The position numbers and the translations under genes are program-made. This document shows positions 32,310-44,334 of a stretch of 64,000 nt of DNA, in pieces; position 1 is the first letter of the stretch; each line of letters starts with the position of its first letter. Source of the stretch: Geotrypetes seraphini (taxonomy: Eukaryota > Chordata > Amphibia > Gymnophiona > Dermophiidae); contig NC_047085.1 of NCBI RefSeq assembly GCF_902459505.1, forward strand, positions 353,375,836 through 353,439,835. Reading direction: 5' to 3'. The notes below the pieces were generated by a model. The model was not told the origin of the DNA. It did no database searches and saw only the letters and a list, made by a program, of their open reading frames with translations.

Positions 32310-33612
32310 AATGTTTTCCACATACTTCACTTGAGGCAGGCAGGAGTAGCATTTGTCTAATGACAGCTTGTGCCCCTGTGTCTCCAGCCTGTCAAGAGTC
32401 TTCATCAGTCTTACCTTGTGTTTTTGTAGTGTTTTTCCAAACACAATTAGGTCATTGAGGTAAATGAACACTTCCAAGAGGTTCATGTCTCCAACCACCC
32501 TCTCCATGAGTCTTTGGAAGATACTCGGAGCTCCTGTGATCCCTTGGGGCATCTGTTCAATTTGGTAAAACCCCAGTGGGAAGATGAAAGCTTTCTTCTC
32601 TTTATCATTCTTCTACATAGGTATCTGGTAGTACCCACTCCTCAAGTCTAGAACTGAGAACTACTTGCTCCCCGTCAGACAGTCCAACCCATCATCTATT
32701 CTTGGTAATGTGTACTGGTCTGGTCTGGTTCTTTTATTCATTGTTCGGTAGTTTATACACATGTGTATGGACCCATTCTTCTTCTTAGCCATGACTATAG
32801 GCCAGGCATAAGGACTTCAGGACTCTTTGATGATTCCAGCATCCAATAGTTCTTACAAGTGCTAACATCTTATATGTCTCCTGGTGCCAACCGTCTCAAT
32901 CTCTCCCAGAAGGGGCATGGATCATGCATAGGTATAGGATGTTCTATTTCTTTGGCCAAACCTACATCCCACTCGTGTGTTGAGAATACATTGCTTCTGT
33001 TTAAAAGCTGCTGTATCAATCTATTCTTCCAATAAGGAGGAAGAGGTGAGTCCCCAAAATTGAAAACGGATGGATAAGTTTTTATGTTGATGCCTTTTGC
33101 TGAAAACAGCCTGCAGTGATGGATTCCACACTATATACATAAACTATTTGTGATCCTTTTTGTAAAGTGATCTCTTTCTTGGATTAATTTCGTACCCACA
33201 CCTGCACTTCATTTGTTTTGCGATCAGAGAGGGTCAATATGCCTCATTGTACTAGTAATCCGCCAGGTAGAGTGCTCTCAAGTGGAGCATCTATTATCAG
33301 TGGTTACTTCTTCATCTTTATAGTAAGCTCTACATTGCCAGTAACTGAAGTTACTGTTCCATGCAGTAATTTTAATGGCTTGAGGGAAGCATACCAAACA
33401 GGGACAAAATCTTCTTTGTGGGTCTGAGAGCGGTGCTGCCCTGCTTTAACATAAGCCTCTTAGAGTAGTGGATGGATAGTTAACACATTGACATAGTTAG
33501 GAACCACCATCTTTTGCCACTTTTGGGCCAATCTCCTGAACAGACTAGCATTAGTACCAATGATGATTTGAGTGCTGTCCCTTCCTCGAATTTAAGGACA
33601 CACTAGTGCCAT
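32310..33612 (-). mobile_element. Ty3/gypsy-type LTR retrotransposon pol fragment (fossil)
   Basis: The minus strand carries a recognisable Ty3/gypsy reverse-transcriptase segment (about 32300-32560) preceded by degenerate pol sequence up to about 33600. No LTRs are attached. It is old and broken in several places. One side is cut by the DNA transposon ending at 32309, the other by the A-tail end of an L1 at about 33624. Confidence 0.75.
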
Positions 33613-33623
33613 CAAAGGTACGG

Positions 33624-35236
33624 TTTCTTTTTTTTCTTTTTTTGTCTTTATTCATTTTAAAACTTTCAATAAGTGTGATACAATATACAATCAATTTTCA
33701 TTTAACATCACTTAAAACTCTTACAAAATTCCTTCAAAAACAATTACCCTCCCTCCCAATTCCTCATTTAAAGACCTTAAGTATACCACCCTCCCCCTCC
33801 CTCCCCCTGGATGTGTACAAACAACATAGGAAAAGAAAAATATTATCAATCTTTACAGTATTTTTCTAATGGTTCCTAAACCTTCCTAAATTTCTTTAAA
33901 TGCCCCTGCTGTATGGCCAGTACATGTTCCATTTTGTAAATGTGACATAAAGAATTCCACCAAAAGATATCATATAAACGATCCCAGCTTTTCCAATTTT
34001 TCGTAATATGTTGTATGGCAACCCCTGTCATGATGAGTAAGAGTTTATTATTATTAGACGATAATGGACTCTTAACTCTCATTGACATGCCAAATAAAAC
34101 AGTATCATATGACAATGCCGCCGGATTTTCTAATAGATTATTAACTTGGTTCTATATAGATTTCCAAAAATTAAGTGTTAAAGGACAATAGAATAGAAGA
34201 TGATCTAATGTCCTAGCTTCAAGATGACAATGGCAGCATTTATTAGACTTGGAACTATCTAACTTTTGTAAACAAACTGGGGTCCAAATTGCTCTATGTA
34301 ACAAAAAAAACCAAGTTTGTCTCATAGATGCTCACGCCGTGCACCTCATCCTCCAATTCCAAATTCGTGGTCATTGAGATGCATTAATATGATGCTTAAT
34401 CTCAATGCTCCAAATGTCACGCAGACCATTCTTTGTTTTTTTTATTTAAAAATCCAGATATTAATTTATACCACTGTGCGGCCTGATGCCCTAAGAAGTC
34501 CACCTGAAAACATAACAACAGCAGACTATACTGATTTACCAAGATTTTCCATTCAGGGAACCCTTTCTGAATGAACTGCTTCAATTGCAACCATCTATAA
34601 TTTTGTGATTCGTTAAGACTAAATTTATGTTGCAACTGTAAAAAATTAAGCAGTTTACCTTCTGAAATAACATCGTACAAAATACATATACCTGCCTTCA
34701 TCCAATATTTCCAGATGACCTTAAATCTGCCAATTTGAATCTTGGAGTTCAGCCAGAATGTCTGACATGTGGATTTGTGGATTGGAATAGGTGTTAAATT
34801 ATTAACAAATTTTAAAGTTTGCCACGTATCTAATAATATTCTATTGTCCTTATATAACCTAGGCATCTTGATACTTAAAATATGATCTAGTCTCAATGGA
34901 AACATGAGTTGCCATTCCAACCAAAGCCAATCTGGAAAATTTTTCAAAATATCAGGGAAGATCCAGTACATACCTTGACGCATGATGATACCTATAAAAA
35001 TTGGGAAAATTTACCCCTCCCTCCTCAATTGATTTTTGCAAAGATACTAAAGCAATTCTCGCAACTTTCCTGAGCCAAATAAATTTAGTGAGAATACTAT
35101 TTAATTTCTTATAAAGTGACCCCTGAAAAAAACTGGTAACATACTCATTTGATAGCAAATAATAGACATAATCATCATTTTAACAGTTTGAACTCTCCCC
35201 CATCAAGACAAATTCAAAGAGTTCCAATGCTCACAG
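33624..35236 (-). mobile_element. L1-type LINE, 3' part
   Basis: The plus strand begins with T-runs (inverted A-tail). The minus strand encodes ORF2 C-terminal sequence in long pieces: FFQGSLYKKLNSILTKFIWL and EEGGVNFPNFYRYHHAS (about 34960-35150), then WIFPDILKNFPDWLWLEWQL through DFLGHQAAQWYKLISGFLNK (34417-34983), then LLLIMTGVAIQHITKNWK (about 33900-34100). The FIW... GG-N-P spacing is the usual L1 RT/C-terminal layout. Upstream sequence of the same copy resumes at 39356 beyond a 4.1-kb insertion. Confidence 0.85.
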
Positions 35237-36795
35237 ATTTCTGCAGTGGCGTACCTAGCATATGTGACACCCGGGGCCCATCATTTTTTGACACCCCCCA
35301 TCTATATCAAAAATATTATTTTTAGTAACATTCCACATATCGCACAAGAGTGTACCTAAGAAAAGGCACCATCTTAAACACTGCAGTGAGCACTAGAACA
35401 CCAACACATACATTGTAAAACTAAGCAAGCCAGATCCCGCATAGTCAATTGATCCTGTAGTCAATGCCAACTGAAAACTATGTCCTTTTCATACACACAG
35501 AACAGAGATACACTCTCGCCCAATATGGAATAATCACAAACTAAAAATAGAAATACTGTATGTAGACAAAAGTTAAACTGAACCGCCAAGAAATCAGACT
35601 CTGCATACAATGCAACACTACAACACCACAAAAACAGTGACAAGTCCCCTAATACTGTGCAAAATATAAAGACAGTAGATGTAAATTTGAAAAAAAACTG
35701 ATACATAACAATCACCACTTTACAAATTAACAAATAAAAATAAAACAAATAATGAGAAATAAGAAAATACCATTTTATTGGACTAATCCATTTTTCAATT
35801 ATCTTTCAGAGGCCAAATCTTTCTTCAGAACAGTACAGTATACTGCTGTTATGGTATCCTGTCCTGAGGAAAGGGGTTTAGTCCAAAAAATTGCCTTATT
35901 TCCATTTCCTATTTATAAACTTTTATCAATATAGTTACAATACTACTTGATTCTAAGTAAAGCAACAAAAAATTTTTTCTACCCTATTGTCGTTTCTGCT
36001 TTAATTATCTTCTTTGCTCTCTTCTTTCTATACAGCATTTATCCTCTCCCTCTTCCATGCAACATCTGCCCTCTCTTTGCCCCTTCCACCCAGCTTCTGC
36101 CCTCTCTCTCTACCACTTCCATCTACTGCCCACACTCTCTCTGTCCCTTCCATCTACTGTCCACCCTCTCTCTCTTCCATATGGCATCTTCCCTCTTTCT
36201 ATATCCCTTCAATAAACTGTATATCTGGAGTCCTTTCTCTCCATTGCACATGATTCATTTCAGCTTCACCCCTCTCCATTTTTCTGTCTCCACCCCCTCC
36301 CCTATGCTTTGGCATCTCTCTCTTTCTCTTCTCTTCTCCTTTCCTTCCTTCCCACTCCACACCATGGTGTGGTATCTCTATCTCCTTCCCTTCCCTCATG
36401 CCATGGCATCTCTTCCTCCCTCTCCATGGTCTGGTATCTCCTTTCCTTTTTTCCTTTCCCTCCCTCCCATGGACTTGGCATCTCTGGTTCCTCTCCCTTG
36501 TCTTCCTTCTCCCTACTTCCCTCTCTCTCCCAATTGGGTGCTGCAGCAGCATGTCTCCCCCCCTTGCCTGTGCAATATTTCTACCCTCCTCCCTTCCTGT
36601 ACAGCAGCAGCAGCAGCATGTCTCCCTCCTTGCCTTTGCAGCATTTCTCCCCCCCTTGCCTATGCAGTATTTCTACCCTCCCCCTTCTCTGTGCAGCATT
36701 TCTATCCTTCCCCCTTCCCTGTGCAGCATTTTTAACCTCCCTCCTTCCCTACCCAGCATGTCTACCCTCTCCCCCTTCCCTATCCAGCATGTCTA

Positions 36796-36957
36796 GCCGG
36801 CTCCCCTGCTGAAAGCCATGGGTGTCCGCTCCTGGCGCAATCCGCGGCTGCGTCGGAAGCCTTCTCTTTGACGTTGTGATGTCAGAGGGAACGCTTCCGA
36901 TGCAGCTGCAGATCGCGTGAGGAGTGGACGCCCACGGCTTTCAGCAGGGGAGCCGGC
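36796..36957. repeat. CpG-rich palindrome
   Basis: gccggctcccctgctgaaag at the left is mirrored by ctttcagcaggggagccggc at the right. Inside, gtgtccgctcctggcgcaat pairs imperfectly with gcgtgaggagtggacgcc. Arms are about 75 bp. Confidence 0.75.
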
Positions 36958-37246
36958 CAGAAGATGAGCAATGCCGGTGAGCACCCGTGGACACCCCTGT
37001 TTACTGCTGCTGCTGCCGGTTAAGGAAAGCAACAGCGGAAGAATAGGGAGGGTGGCCGGCTGTGCACTAGAGAGTTGCGCAGGGACAGACGTCCCACCCG
37101 TTCCCGTGAGGAATCCCTCCGTCCACACCCATCCCTGTGAGGAATCCCTCCGTCCCCACCCATCCCCGCGAGGAATCCCCTTCATCTCCGCCCGTCCCTA
37201 TAAACTTCAGAAATAGTTATTTCATTTTATTATGCTACTGAATTGA

Positions 37247-37352
37247 AGGCTCTGGTAGAGACCCATTTACAAATAAGCAAAGACACTTTATTAATTTGGA
37301 AATATTAATTGGGAAGAAAACATACTTTTTAAATGGGTTTCTACCAGAGCCT
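37247..37352. repeat. Short hairpin
   Basis: aggctctggtagagacccat and atgggtttctaccagagcct are 20-bp inverted arms about 65 bp apart. The loop is AT-rich. Confidence 0.65.
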
Positions 37353-38089
37353 CTAATGTAAATATAAAATATAAATACTCAGCTGATGAGAACCCCCAAG
37401 CTCTCAGCTGAGGACTTCCTTTGCAGTTGGCCAGGGGTCCCTTTTGCCAAGCTTGGCAGGCAGCAGTAGCGTCCCTGAGTCACAGATGCTGGCACCTCAG
37501 TGGCTCATGGATGTTGCCAGTGACTGCTGTGCTTGGTGGAGGGGAGTTCTGGCCGTCACTAGAGGAGGTCCTCTGCTGGCGGTTCTTGGGGATCCCCACC
37601 AGGGTCAGCAAGTACTTCAACACTGTAGAAATAAAACCAGAAATGCATTTCCTTTTCTTTTGAACACAATACAAAGACATCTGCTATATACATTTCCCAA
37701 AGCTAACATATTTAGTCAATAAATTCCATTCTTTACCTTTGTTGTCTGGAAACTTATTTTTCCATAAAGGTGGTCCCAGTTTCTTTTTTCTGCTTTCCCA
37801 TCTTCTGTAAATTCTTCTGTTGCTGTCCATTGGTTCCTCCTACCATGGTCCAGCATTTATCCCTTTCTCATCTTTCGCCCCTGCCCACCAGTCTCATACC
37901 TATTTCCCCTTCTATCACCCCTCTCCAGCACCATGCCACATCTCTCCCTCCATTCCCTTCACCACTATGTCCAACATTCCTCCCCTCTTGCATCCATTTC
38001 AATCTGTTCATTCCACCACAATATTTCTCCCTCTCATCTATACCTCACTCCCTCCCTATGACCAAAAATTCTCCTTTCTTCCATTCCCC

Positions 38090-38560
38090 ATGTACACAAC
38101 CGTTTCTTTCCCTCCCTTCCTCTCTCCCAAGTCCATGCCTTCTGTGTTCAAAAACACATTCTCTCCCCCCCTCAGCATCTCTTTCCTTCCCTTCCTCTCT
38201 CCCAAGTACATGCCTTCTGTGTCCAAAAACACACTCCCTCCCCCACCTCTTCCCCTCCCTTCCTCCCTCCCAAGTTCATGCCTTGTGTCCAAAAACACAT
38301 TCTCTCCCCCACCTCAGCATCTCTTTCCTTCCCTTCCTCCCAAGTTTATGCCTTGTGTCCAAAAACGCACTCCCTCACCACCTCTTCCCCTCCCTTTCTC
38401 CATCCTCTCTCTCAAGTTCATACCTTGTGTCCAAAAACGCACTCCCTCTCCCACCTCAGCATCTCTTTCCCTCCCTTCCTCTCTCCCAAGTTCATGCCTT
38501 GTGTCCAAAAAACACTCACTCCCCCCTTTTGTGTTCCGCGTTTGCCTCCCAGCTCATCTT
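38090..38560. repeat. Pyrimidine-rich tandem array (unit about 70-75 bp)
   Basis: Repeats of cccttcctctctcccaagt, tcatgccttgtgtccaaaaa and cacactccctcccccac occur about six times with small length changes. The long plus-strand frames (37770-38696) are a by-product. Confidence 0.7.
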
Positions 38561-38595
38561 AGCAACTTTCTCAGCAAAATGGAGCTCAAGCCGCG

Positions 38596-38626
<31 letters not shown>

Positions 38627-39355
38627 CGAATGCCATGTCTTACAACATATTTATACTGCATATTTTGCTTGCTTTACTCATGAGTATTCCATATAGCAGC
38701 TTGATTTGCATGACTACATTGCATTAGCTTGTATTACATAATAATGGTGCTGTTGAATGATTTTTTTTTCACATGTGCAATGTTGCATTACATCCAGGAT
38801 TTGTTGTTCTTTCCTCCGGACCGAGGCCGCATCCTGCACAAGCTCCACCCACCACAGTCTGCTATTCCAAACAATGAATGGGTTGAAGGCAGCAAAAGGC
38901 GACTCTCACCGCTTCCAACAAGCGAGCCAATCGTTTCGTGCCATGCTGCCTCGACACCCGTCTCCATCACACAAGTGAACCAATGGGGCGAAAAGGGAGG
39001 CGGAACTCTGCTGGCTACGGCTGGGTATTTCATGGCGAGCCGGGTGGCGAATCGAAGAATCTATTTCCTGCCTGTCCTGCCGCGCACACATAACCGACTG
39101 GAAGTCTTCCCCAATGTCAGCGCTGACGTCGAAGGGCAGGCTTTGCTTAAGCCCTCTCTCCGACGTCAGCGGGGAAGACTTCCGATCGGCTATATGTGAG
39201 TGGCAGGGCAGGTAGGAACAGAAGACGAGCCTCGTGGTTCGAGATGTATTTAACCCCGTCATCCCTGTTCAGCTCTCTCCTGTGCACCCCCTTGGGGCGT
39301 GCACCCAGGGCGGACCTCCCCCCACCCCCCCACCTAGGTATACCACTGCATTTCT

Positions 39356-39770
39356 ATGACCTTGATCAATAAAGACTTTTCATTCATCTTCATCGTCTCT
39401 TCTATCGTTTTATGAATCCATATACCTAAATATTTAATACTTTCTTCCTTCCATAGAAAAGGGAATGAAGCAAATAATTCTTTTTGACAATGAACATTTA
39501 ACGGAAGAATCTCAGATTTATTCCAATTTATTTTATATCCCAAGTATTTCCCAAATTTATCAATCAAATTTAACAATTGTGGAATGGTAGTCTCAGGATT
39601 CCTCAAATGAAGAAAGATATCATCTGCATATGCAGAAACTTTATATACCCGGCATGTATAGGGAATACCTTGAATCTCTTTTAGTGCTTCTACCAGAGAC
39701 CAGTGATAAGTATTCTTCCATCTAAACTTATCTTCAACAGTCTTTCAATATCAAATCTTCACACTGTATA
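39356..39770 (-). mobile_element. L1-type LINE, RT core (upstream part of split copy)
   Basis: The minus strand reads AYADDIFLHLRNPETTIPQL, then LGYKINWNKSEILPLN and SIKYLGIWIHKTIEE. This is the YADD catalytic box and downstream RT/thumb of an L1 ORF2. The sequence stops where the 4.1-kb element begins and continues at 35236 downwards. The 5' part of the LINE is absent. Confidence 0.85.
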
Positions 39771-39774
39771 TTTT

Positions 39775-40858
39775 ATAAGAGGAGTGGCCTCAGATCCCTG
39801 TGCGCTGTCAGCCAGTTAACTAAATAGCCACACTAGAAAGGGAAACAACCTCATTGGCTCTTCTCCCTCTCCTGCCTAGCGTTTTTGTTAAGTCTGTGAT
39901 CCCCAAAAAAAGAAGAAAGAAGAACTTAGCTCGGGCAGGGATGGTTATTCAAATATATTCAAACACTGAAGTTCTTTCTTGCTGTCTTTGCTGGTCTGCT
40001 CCTGCCAACTTAAAGCTAGCTGGCGTTTCGTTATGTAGCTGCGTCAGGGCGGTGGACTATCGGTGATTCAAATCACACTCAATACTCCAGCATCTGCCTC
40101 CTGGCTTTCCCTTTTGGTTCAGGCCTCTCTTCTTTCTGTCTTTCTTCTACTTACAACACCCCCCCCCCCCCCTCCCATGTCCAGCATTTGTTCTCCTTTC
40201 TTCCAGGTCTTTCTCTACCTTTCTCTCTCTCCTTCCTCCCTGGTCCAGAATCTTTTAACCTCTCTGCAGTCTCTTTCTCTCTCTTCCCTCTATATACCTC
40301 CAAGTTCAACATCTGCCCCCCTCTCTTCTGCCTGCCTTGTATTTCAGGATTCTCCCTCTCTCTAACATTTTGAGTCCTCCCACCTTTGTTCCAGGTCTTT
40401 CTCACTCTCTTTGTCTTCCCCTTAACCCCTGAAATATCAATCATAGTCGCTCATGTACGCCTTCTACCCCCCTCTCCCTCAACACCAAACTCGCTCACAT
40501 TCTTCTTTTGAAATGCTCCCCGAGCGCGGAAACATACCAATTCTACCACAAAATCACTCTATGCTGAGCAACAGATGCTCCTCTAAGCTCTTAATTCGAA
40601 AAGAAGTTGGAGGCTATGGCAGGAGTCTGTTATTTTTGCTCAAGAGTTGAGTGGCTTTCTGCCGCGCATGCCTGACAGTGTTTCCTGATTTGGTTGGCAG
40701 AGAGAAGCAGAAAGGAGGCGTTACCAGAAAAGCACGAAAATACGAAGGACCGAGTGAACACTGGATGCTAGGGAGATTCTCGCATTCACTGGTTGATCGA
40801 CTCGAGTTGCCTTTGCAATTGACCAGTAGATCACGATCAACTTGTTGGGCACTCCTGA
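39775..40858. repeat. CT-rich transposon-like repeat
   Basis: It contains a C-run, pyrimidine-rich blocks (ccagcatttgttctcctttc) at 40140-40440 and a CpG-bearing end (tgatcgactcgagttgcc, gatcacgatcaacttgttgg). The right end, gttgggcactcctg, looks like a hAT terminus, but I could not find its partner. Confidence 0.4.
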
Positions 40859-40859
40859 T

Positions 40860-41900
40860 CTATCACCTTTTCTATTGCTAGAATAATAGAGGCAGTGTCA
40901 CTAGAAATAGTTTCTCTGAGACTGAGCATTGGTTTAATGTCAGCTAGTGTTCTATCATGCTGATTTAAATATTCAGGGAGTTCTTTCTCTAGACTACTAT
41001 CCTCTGTCTGTTCTGAGGGGTCACTAGCTTCTTTCACTGCCAGAATCTTCCAGGGTGTCTGGTACAATTTCCTCTGGAAGTGTCTTAGGGTCTGTGTCAT
41101 AAGGGCATACACACAGGACTAATTATTTTTCCTTTGTGGAGTCTCTCATCCTACCTAGAATTTTTATATTTTCTACATTCGTGTTTCTCTCCAGTATAGT
41201 CTGAATTTCCTGGGAACTATTTGCTAAAGGGACCACTTGTAACAGAAATGCCCTTGCATAATCAATTCCCTCTCCTGAAGACCAATTTAGTAAAGTTTGC
41301 ATTGTCATTTTCACAATAATAGCCAAAAGCACATAAACCAGTTTCTATTTCAGACCTTTTCTTGTGTTCATTTTATTTTCAAATCCCTGCCACTCAGACA
41401 CAGCAACCAATGTGCTCCAAAGTGGCTAGAGTGGAGTGCAGCAAAATACACCAAAATTAAGGTAAGCTCTTTGGGATAGGTCTCTGTAGTTTGGACACCA
41501 TTTGTGTAGCCCCTGGCCTCCTATGGTACCCTATGGCTGGTTATTTGCACAGGAGACAGGTCAGAAAAACACTATCAGATAAAGGAGAGTATAAAAGACA
41601 ACTAGAAATTCCCCCTTTACCAGTATATTCAGCGTTCTGTGACACTGATCCCCCAGAACTATATGTACAGAAATAGCCAGCTGCTTAAATAAATTATCTC
41701 CCGGCTTCCACAAAACTATTAACCAGAGAGAGACAAACTGTTTCCCCATACTCCCTTCCCCTTCTGACTCCAACTGCCTCTGTGCTCTCTGTATACTGTT
41801 TATCAAGCTGAAAAAAGAGCCAATAGTAGATCTCTGCTCATGTCAATGGGAAGAGTCAACACAGGGTGCATGATAGCTTCACTATTGCTATGACATCAGA
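40860..41900 (-). mobile_element. Possible LTR-retroelement 5' fragment (fossil)
   Basis: Two adjacent minus-strand frames (40837-41112 and 41123-41332) are Glu/Gln/Leu-rich and gag-like in character. Upstream on that strand is an LTR-like stretch containing a tataaaag word, ending in ggggctacaca. The second end and any RT are missing here. It is broken, and the assignment is tentative. Confidence 0.3.
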
Positions 41901-41904
41901 GGCT

Positions 41905-42130
41905 TGCCTGCTGAATCTCTGCACTTAAGACAGATGTATACTGTATTGTCCATTGCTATTCTCATAATATACATTTTCATAGACCTTTATATTAGTTTTC
42001 TGGTTGATATTGCCTATGGACACTAATCTTATTGACTATTTAGAAATGCCTCATAGTGCATATATGGTTATGTATGTGAAAATGGAATATCTTTAAAGCT
42101 TTCCTAAATTATAGATAATTTCAGATATTC

Positions 42131-42175
<45 letters not shown>

Positions 42176-42830
42176 ATGGCAGATGAGGAATATGTGTCTG
42201 TCAGAGTACACAGCAAGGCTAATTGTTTCACCGATGTATGCTTGCCATAACCTTTCAAGAGTTTCCTTAACCCTCTTTTCAAGTTTAACCCAAAATTCAA
42301 TTACACACTTCTGGCATACTCCCACAAACAAGTTTTCCTCCTCTGCCATGATGAAACCTACAAAGTGCTTCCTCTTGCTGTGACCCAACAATGAAGACTA
42401 TGGCAGTCCAAATACAGGTTCAGAAATGTTGATGTATGAGATTCACAAGAACCAGCACAGTGATGCCACGTCTACTTCTTGGAAAGAAAAACAGAGGCAG
42501 TCTCATTACTTTTCAATCAGCCATTGAATATTAGCAGCCCATGAATGGGGATCCCAGTTATGCATGTAACCATATTCAGGTGCTCGCACCTAAAGCAGGT
42601 CTATGGCTGAAGTAACTGCAGGTGTGTAAATGCTGTGCATGCTGATTCTGGGCTACACTAATGTTCTATAATACAGTAGTATCTGGGTGTCCAGGTTCTG
42701 TTATAGAAGAAGCTTCTACTGCCCTTCTTTGAGCCACCTAATTGGAGTCACCCAGTTGAAGAATCACCCCCTTAAGGCCAAATTTTATACATGATGCTGA
42801 AAAATTGGTGCTCTGCACTATAACATAACA
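41905..42830. other. No gene; microsatellite and old MITE sequence
   Basis: Apart from the (CTAT)n array, 42540-42760 has the vocabulary of the 50.4-50.9 kb MITE family (tatgcatgtaaccatattca, taaatgctgtgcatgctg). No coding signal is convincing. Confidence 0.4.
42131..42176. repeat. (CTAT)n microsatellite
   Basis: About eleven uninterrupted copies of a ctat/tatc tetranucleotide. Likely length-polymorphic. Confidence 0.95.
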
Positions 42831-42835
42831 TAACA

Positions 42836-43420
42836 AAATTTCTTCTATTGTCCCTTGATACTCAACTTTTGGAAATCTATATGGGGACATATTAATTTGA
42901 TTATCTCCTACACCTCCAATAGATAGACATAAAAGCAGATTACTTGGTATAATGACTGGGGTAGCCATGCAAATGGTCACTAAAAATTGGAAGAATTTTG
43001 ACAGATTAAATTTCATTTTTTGGTGGAATTCATTATGCTTGTGTTATAAATATGAGAAAATGAATTCTGAACAAATGTGTAATAATAAGTTGTTTAAACT
43101 GACGTGGGGTCCATTGACCAATTTTATTAATTTTAATTAAATGGTTTATTCCCCTATTACCGGTTTGATTTGCACATCCAGGGAAGGGGGCTGGGTGGGA
43201 GGGAGAGGGTCATTATATTAGGATTTGTTTATTAATTACATGTATGTACTGTTGTATGGTTTAATTGAATAAATTGGAATTAGGGTGAGTGGGAGGGGGG
43301 ATAAAATGGTTTCTCATGTATTTATTGATGGATATAAATGCTGTTTTTTAAATTACTTGTATGTATTCCTTTATGCACTGTGTTTAGATTGAAAAATTAA
43401 TAAAGATATATATATATAAC
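42836..43420 (+). mobile_element. L1-type LINE 3' end
   Basis: The plus strand encodes IMTGVAMQMVTKNWKNFDRL, then FWWNSLCLCYKYEKMNSEQM and WGPLTNFINFN before a stop at about 43138. This is the same C-terminal region as in the 23.9 and 33.9 kb copies. A 3' UTR ends with gattgaaaaattaataaaga and a (ta)n tail. 5'-truncated. Confidence 0.8.
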
Positions 43421-43424
43421 TTTT

Positions 43425-43725
43425 TTCTTATATATCGCAGCTACCTCACAGTTCTGTGCGGTTAACAAAAAATGAAAATACAAGTATACACAGTATAAAC
43501 ACAATTACCAAATAGATCAGTCTTCATAAATTTTCTAAATGCCAAATAAGAAGTAGAGATAGAAAGATACATACTAATTTGTTTATCCCATAATGCTGCC
43601 TGATATGCTAAGATTTTATTAAAGAAGCGTATTCTCCGATTTGGGTGCCATGTATAGAATAGCATGTAGTGTCGGGATCTATGCCTAGGTGAGAGGATTT
43701 GCACCATATCTATACCCTTCCCATA
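43425..43725 (-). mobile_element. L2-like LINE 3' end, minus strand
   Basis: The minus strand contains RIRFFNKILAYQAALWDKQI, similar to the LLAYQAASWYK motif of the 27.3 kb copy. The plus-strand start, atatatcgcagctacctcac, is the inverted tail. Confidence 0.55.
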
Positions 43726-44017
43726 ACCATGCCCTCCTTTTTGGATCTTCTAACCCCTTCCTCTGTAATGTTGCCTAGAGCTTGTGTGATGCACAAATGG
43801 AAGAAATAAATAAAATTTACATGCATTTTTTTATAGAACAGCGCATAGCAAGATGCGTGCATAAATTCTAATTATTGCCAATTAGAGTCAATAACATTAT
43901 TAATGCCAAATTATTAGTGCTAATTGGCTTAGTCAATTAAATTGTGTGTGCAAATTGGGCATGCACCCAAATTTGCGTGCACAGTTTTCTTGGAATCCAA
44001 AGTTTAGTGCATTAATA

Positions 44018-44265
44018 ATAAAGAGATACAGAAATCTAAAGATACAGCGAAAACTGGGTCTTTTAAGGCTTTGGACAAAGTCAACATATGCAATGCAAGC
44101 CTAGTGTTGTTAGAAGAATGTCTTTGAGCAACGAATCCTGTTTGATGTATACCAATAATAAAAGGGAGAGCTTTAGCTAAACGAATAGCCAAAATTTTAG
44201 CTAAAAAATGTACCTTTCTTAAGCTGATGAACTGAGAAATATTCTTATGTTTATTACAAGTGCTC
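44018..44265 (-). mobile_element. L1-type LINE RT N-terminal fragment
   Basis: The minus strand reads SLRKVHFLAKILAIRLAKAL, then PFIIGIHQTGFVAQRHSSNN and ALKDPVFAVSLD. It follows the conserved L1 order of R-I-SL, KILA-L---L, I---Q-GF---R--.-N and SLD. Isolated scrap. Confidence 0.75.
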
Positions 44266-44334
44266 AGATACACTTTTTTGGGGGGGGAGGGGACTCTATA
44301 AATGGCGTCCTAGCAATGCCTAAATACTAGCTGG

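Larger units (their letters stand above)
35243..39349. mobile_element. 4.1-kb DNA transposon-like element inserted in L1
   Basis: ATTTCT lies at 35237-35242 and 39350-39355 as a 6-bp duplication; allowing mismatches it could be 8 bp. The ends are GCAGTGGCGTACCTAGC and CACCTAGGTATACCACTGC inverted. The L1 frame resumes on both sides, confirming a clean insertion. The interior holds a pyrimidine-rich domain (35990-36790), a CpG-rich palindrome (36796-36957), a small hairpin (37247-37352), a second pyrimidine-rich tandem domain (37850-38560) and a CpG-rich inverted repeat (about 39066-39214). I see no transposase. The superfamily is uncertain (hAT-like, or one with a 6-bp duplication). Confidence 0.75.

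Noticed and set aside
36971-37216. Tandem 'PSVHTHPCEESLRPHPSPRGIP' frame
   Set aside because: Three imperfect copies of a short C-rich unit (gaggaatccctccgtcc) like the hAT subterminal arrays, not a gene.
35947-38696. Long plus-strand frames (262, 308 and 287 codons)
   Set aside because: Pyrimidine-rich repeats inside the 4.1-kb transposon; Ser/Leu/Pro runs with the same units in several frames.
38720-39260. Independent CpG island promoter of a host gene
   Set aside because: It lies inside the 4.1-kb transposon and is largely an inverted repeat (39066-39214). No exon or donor-supported transcript model follows.
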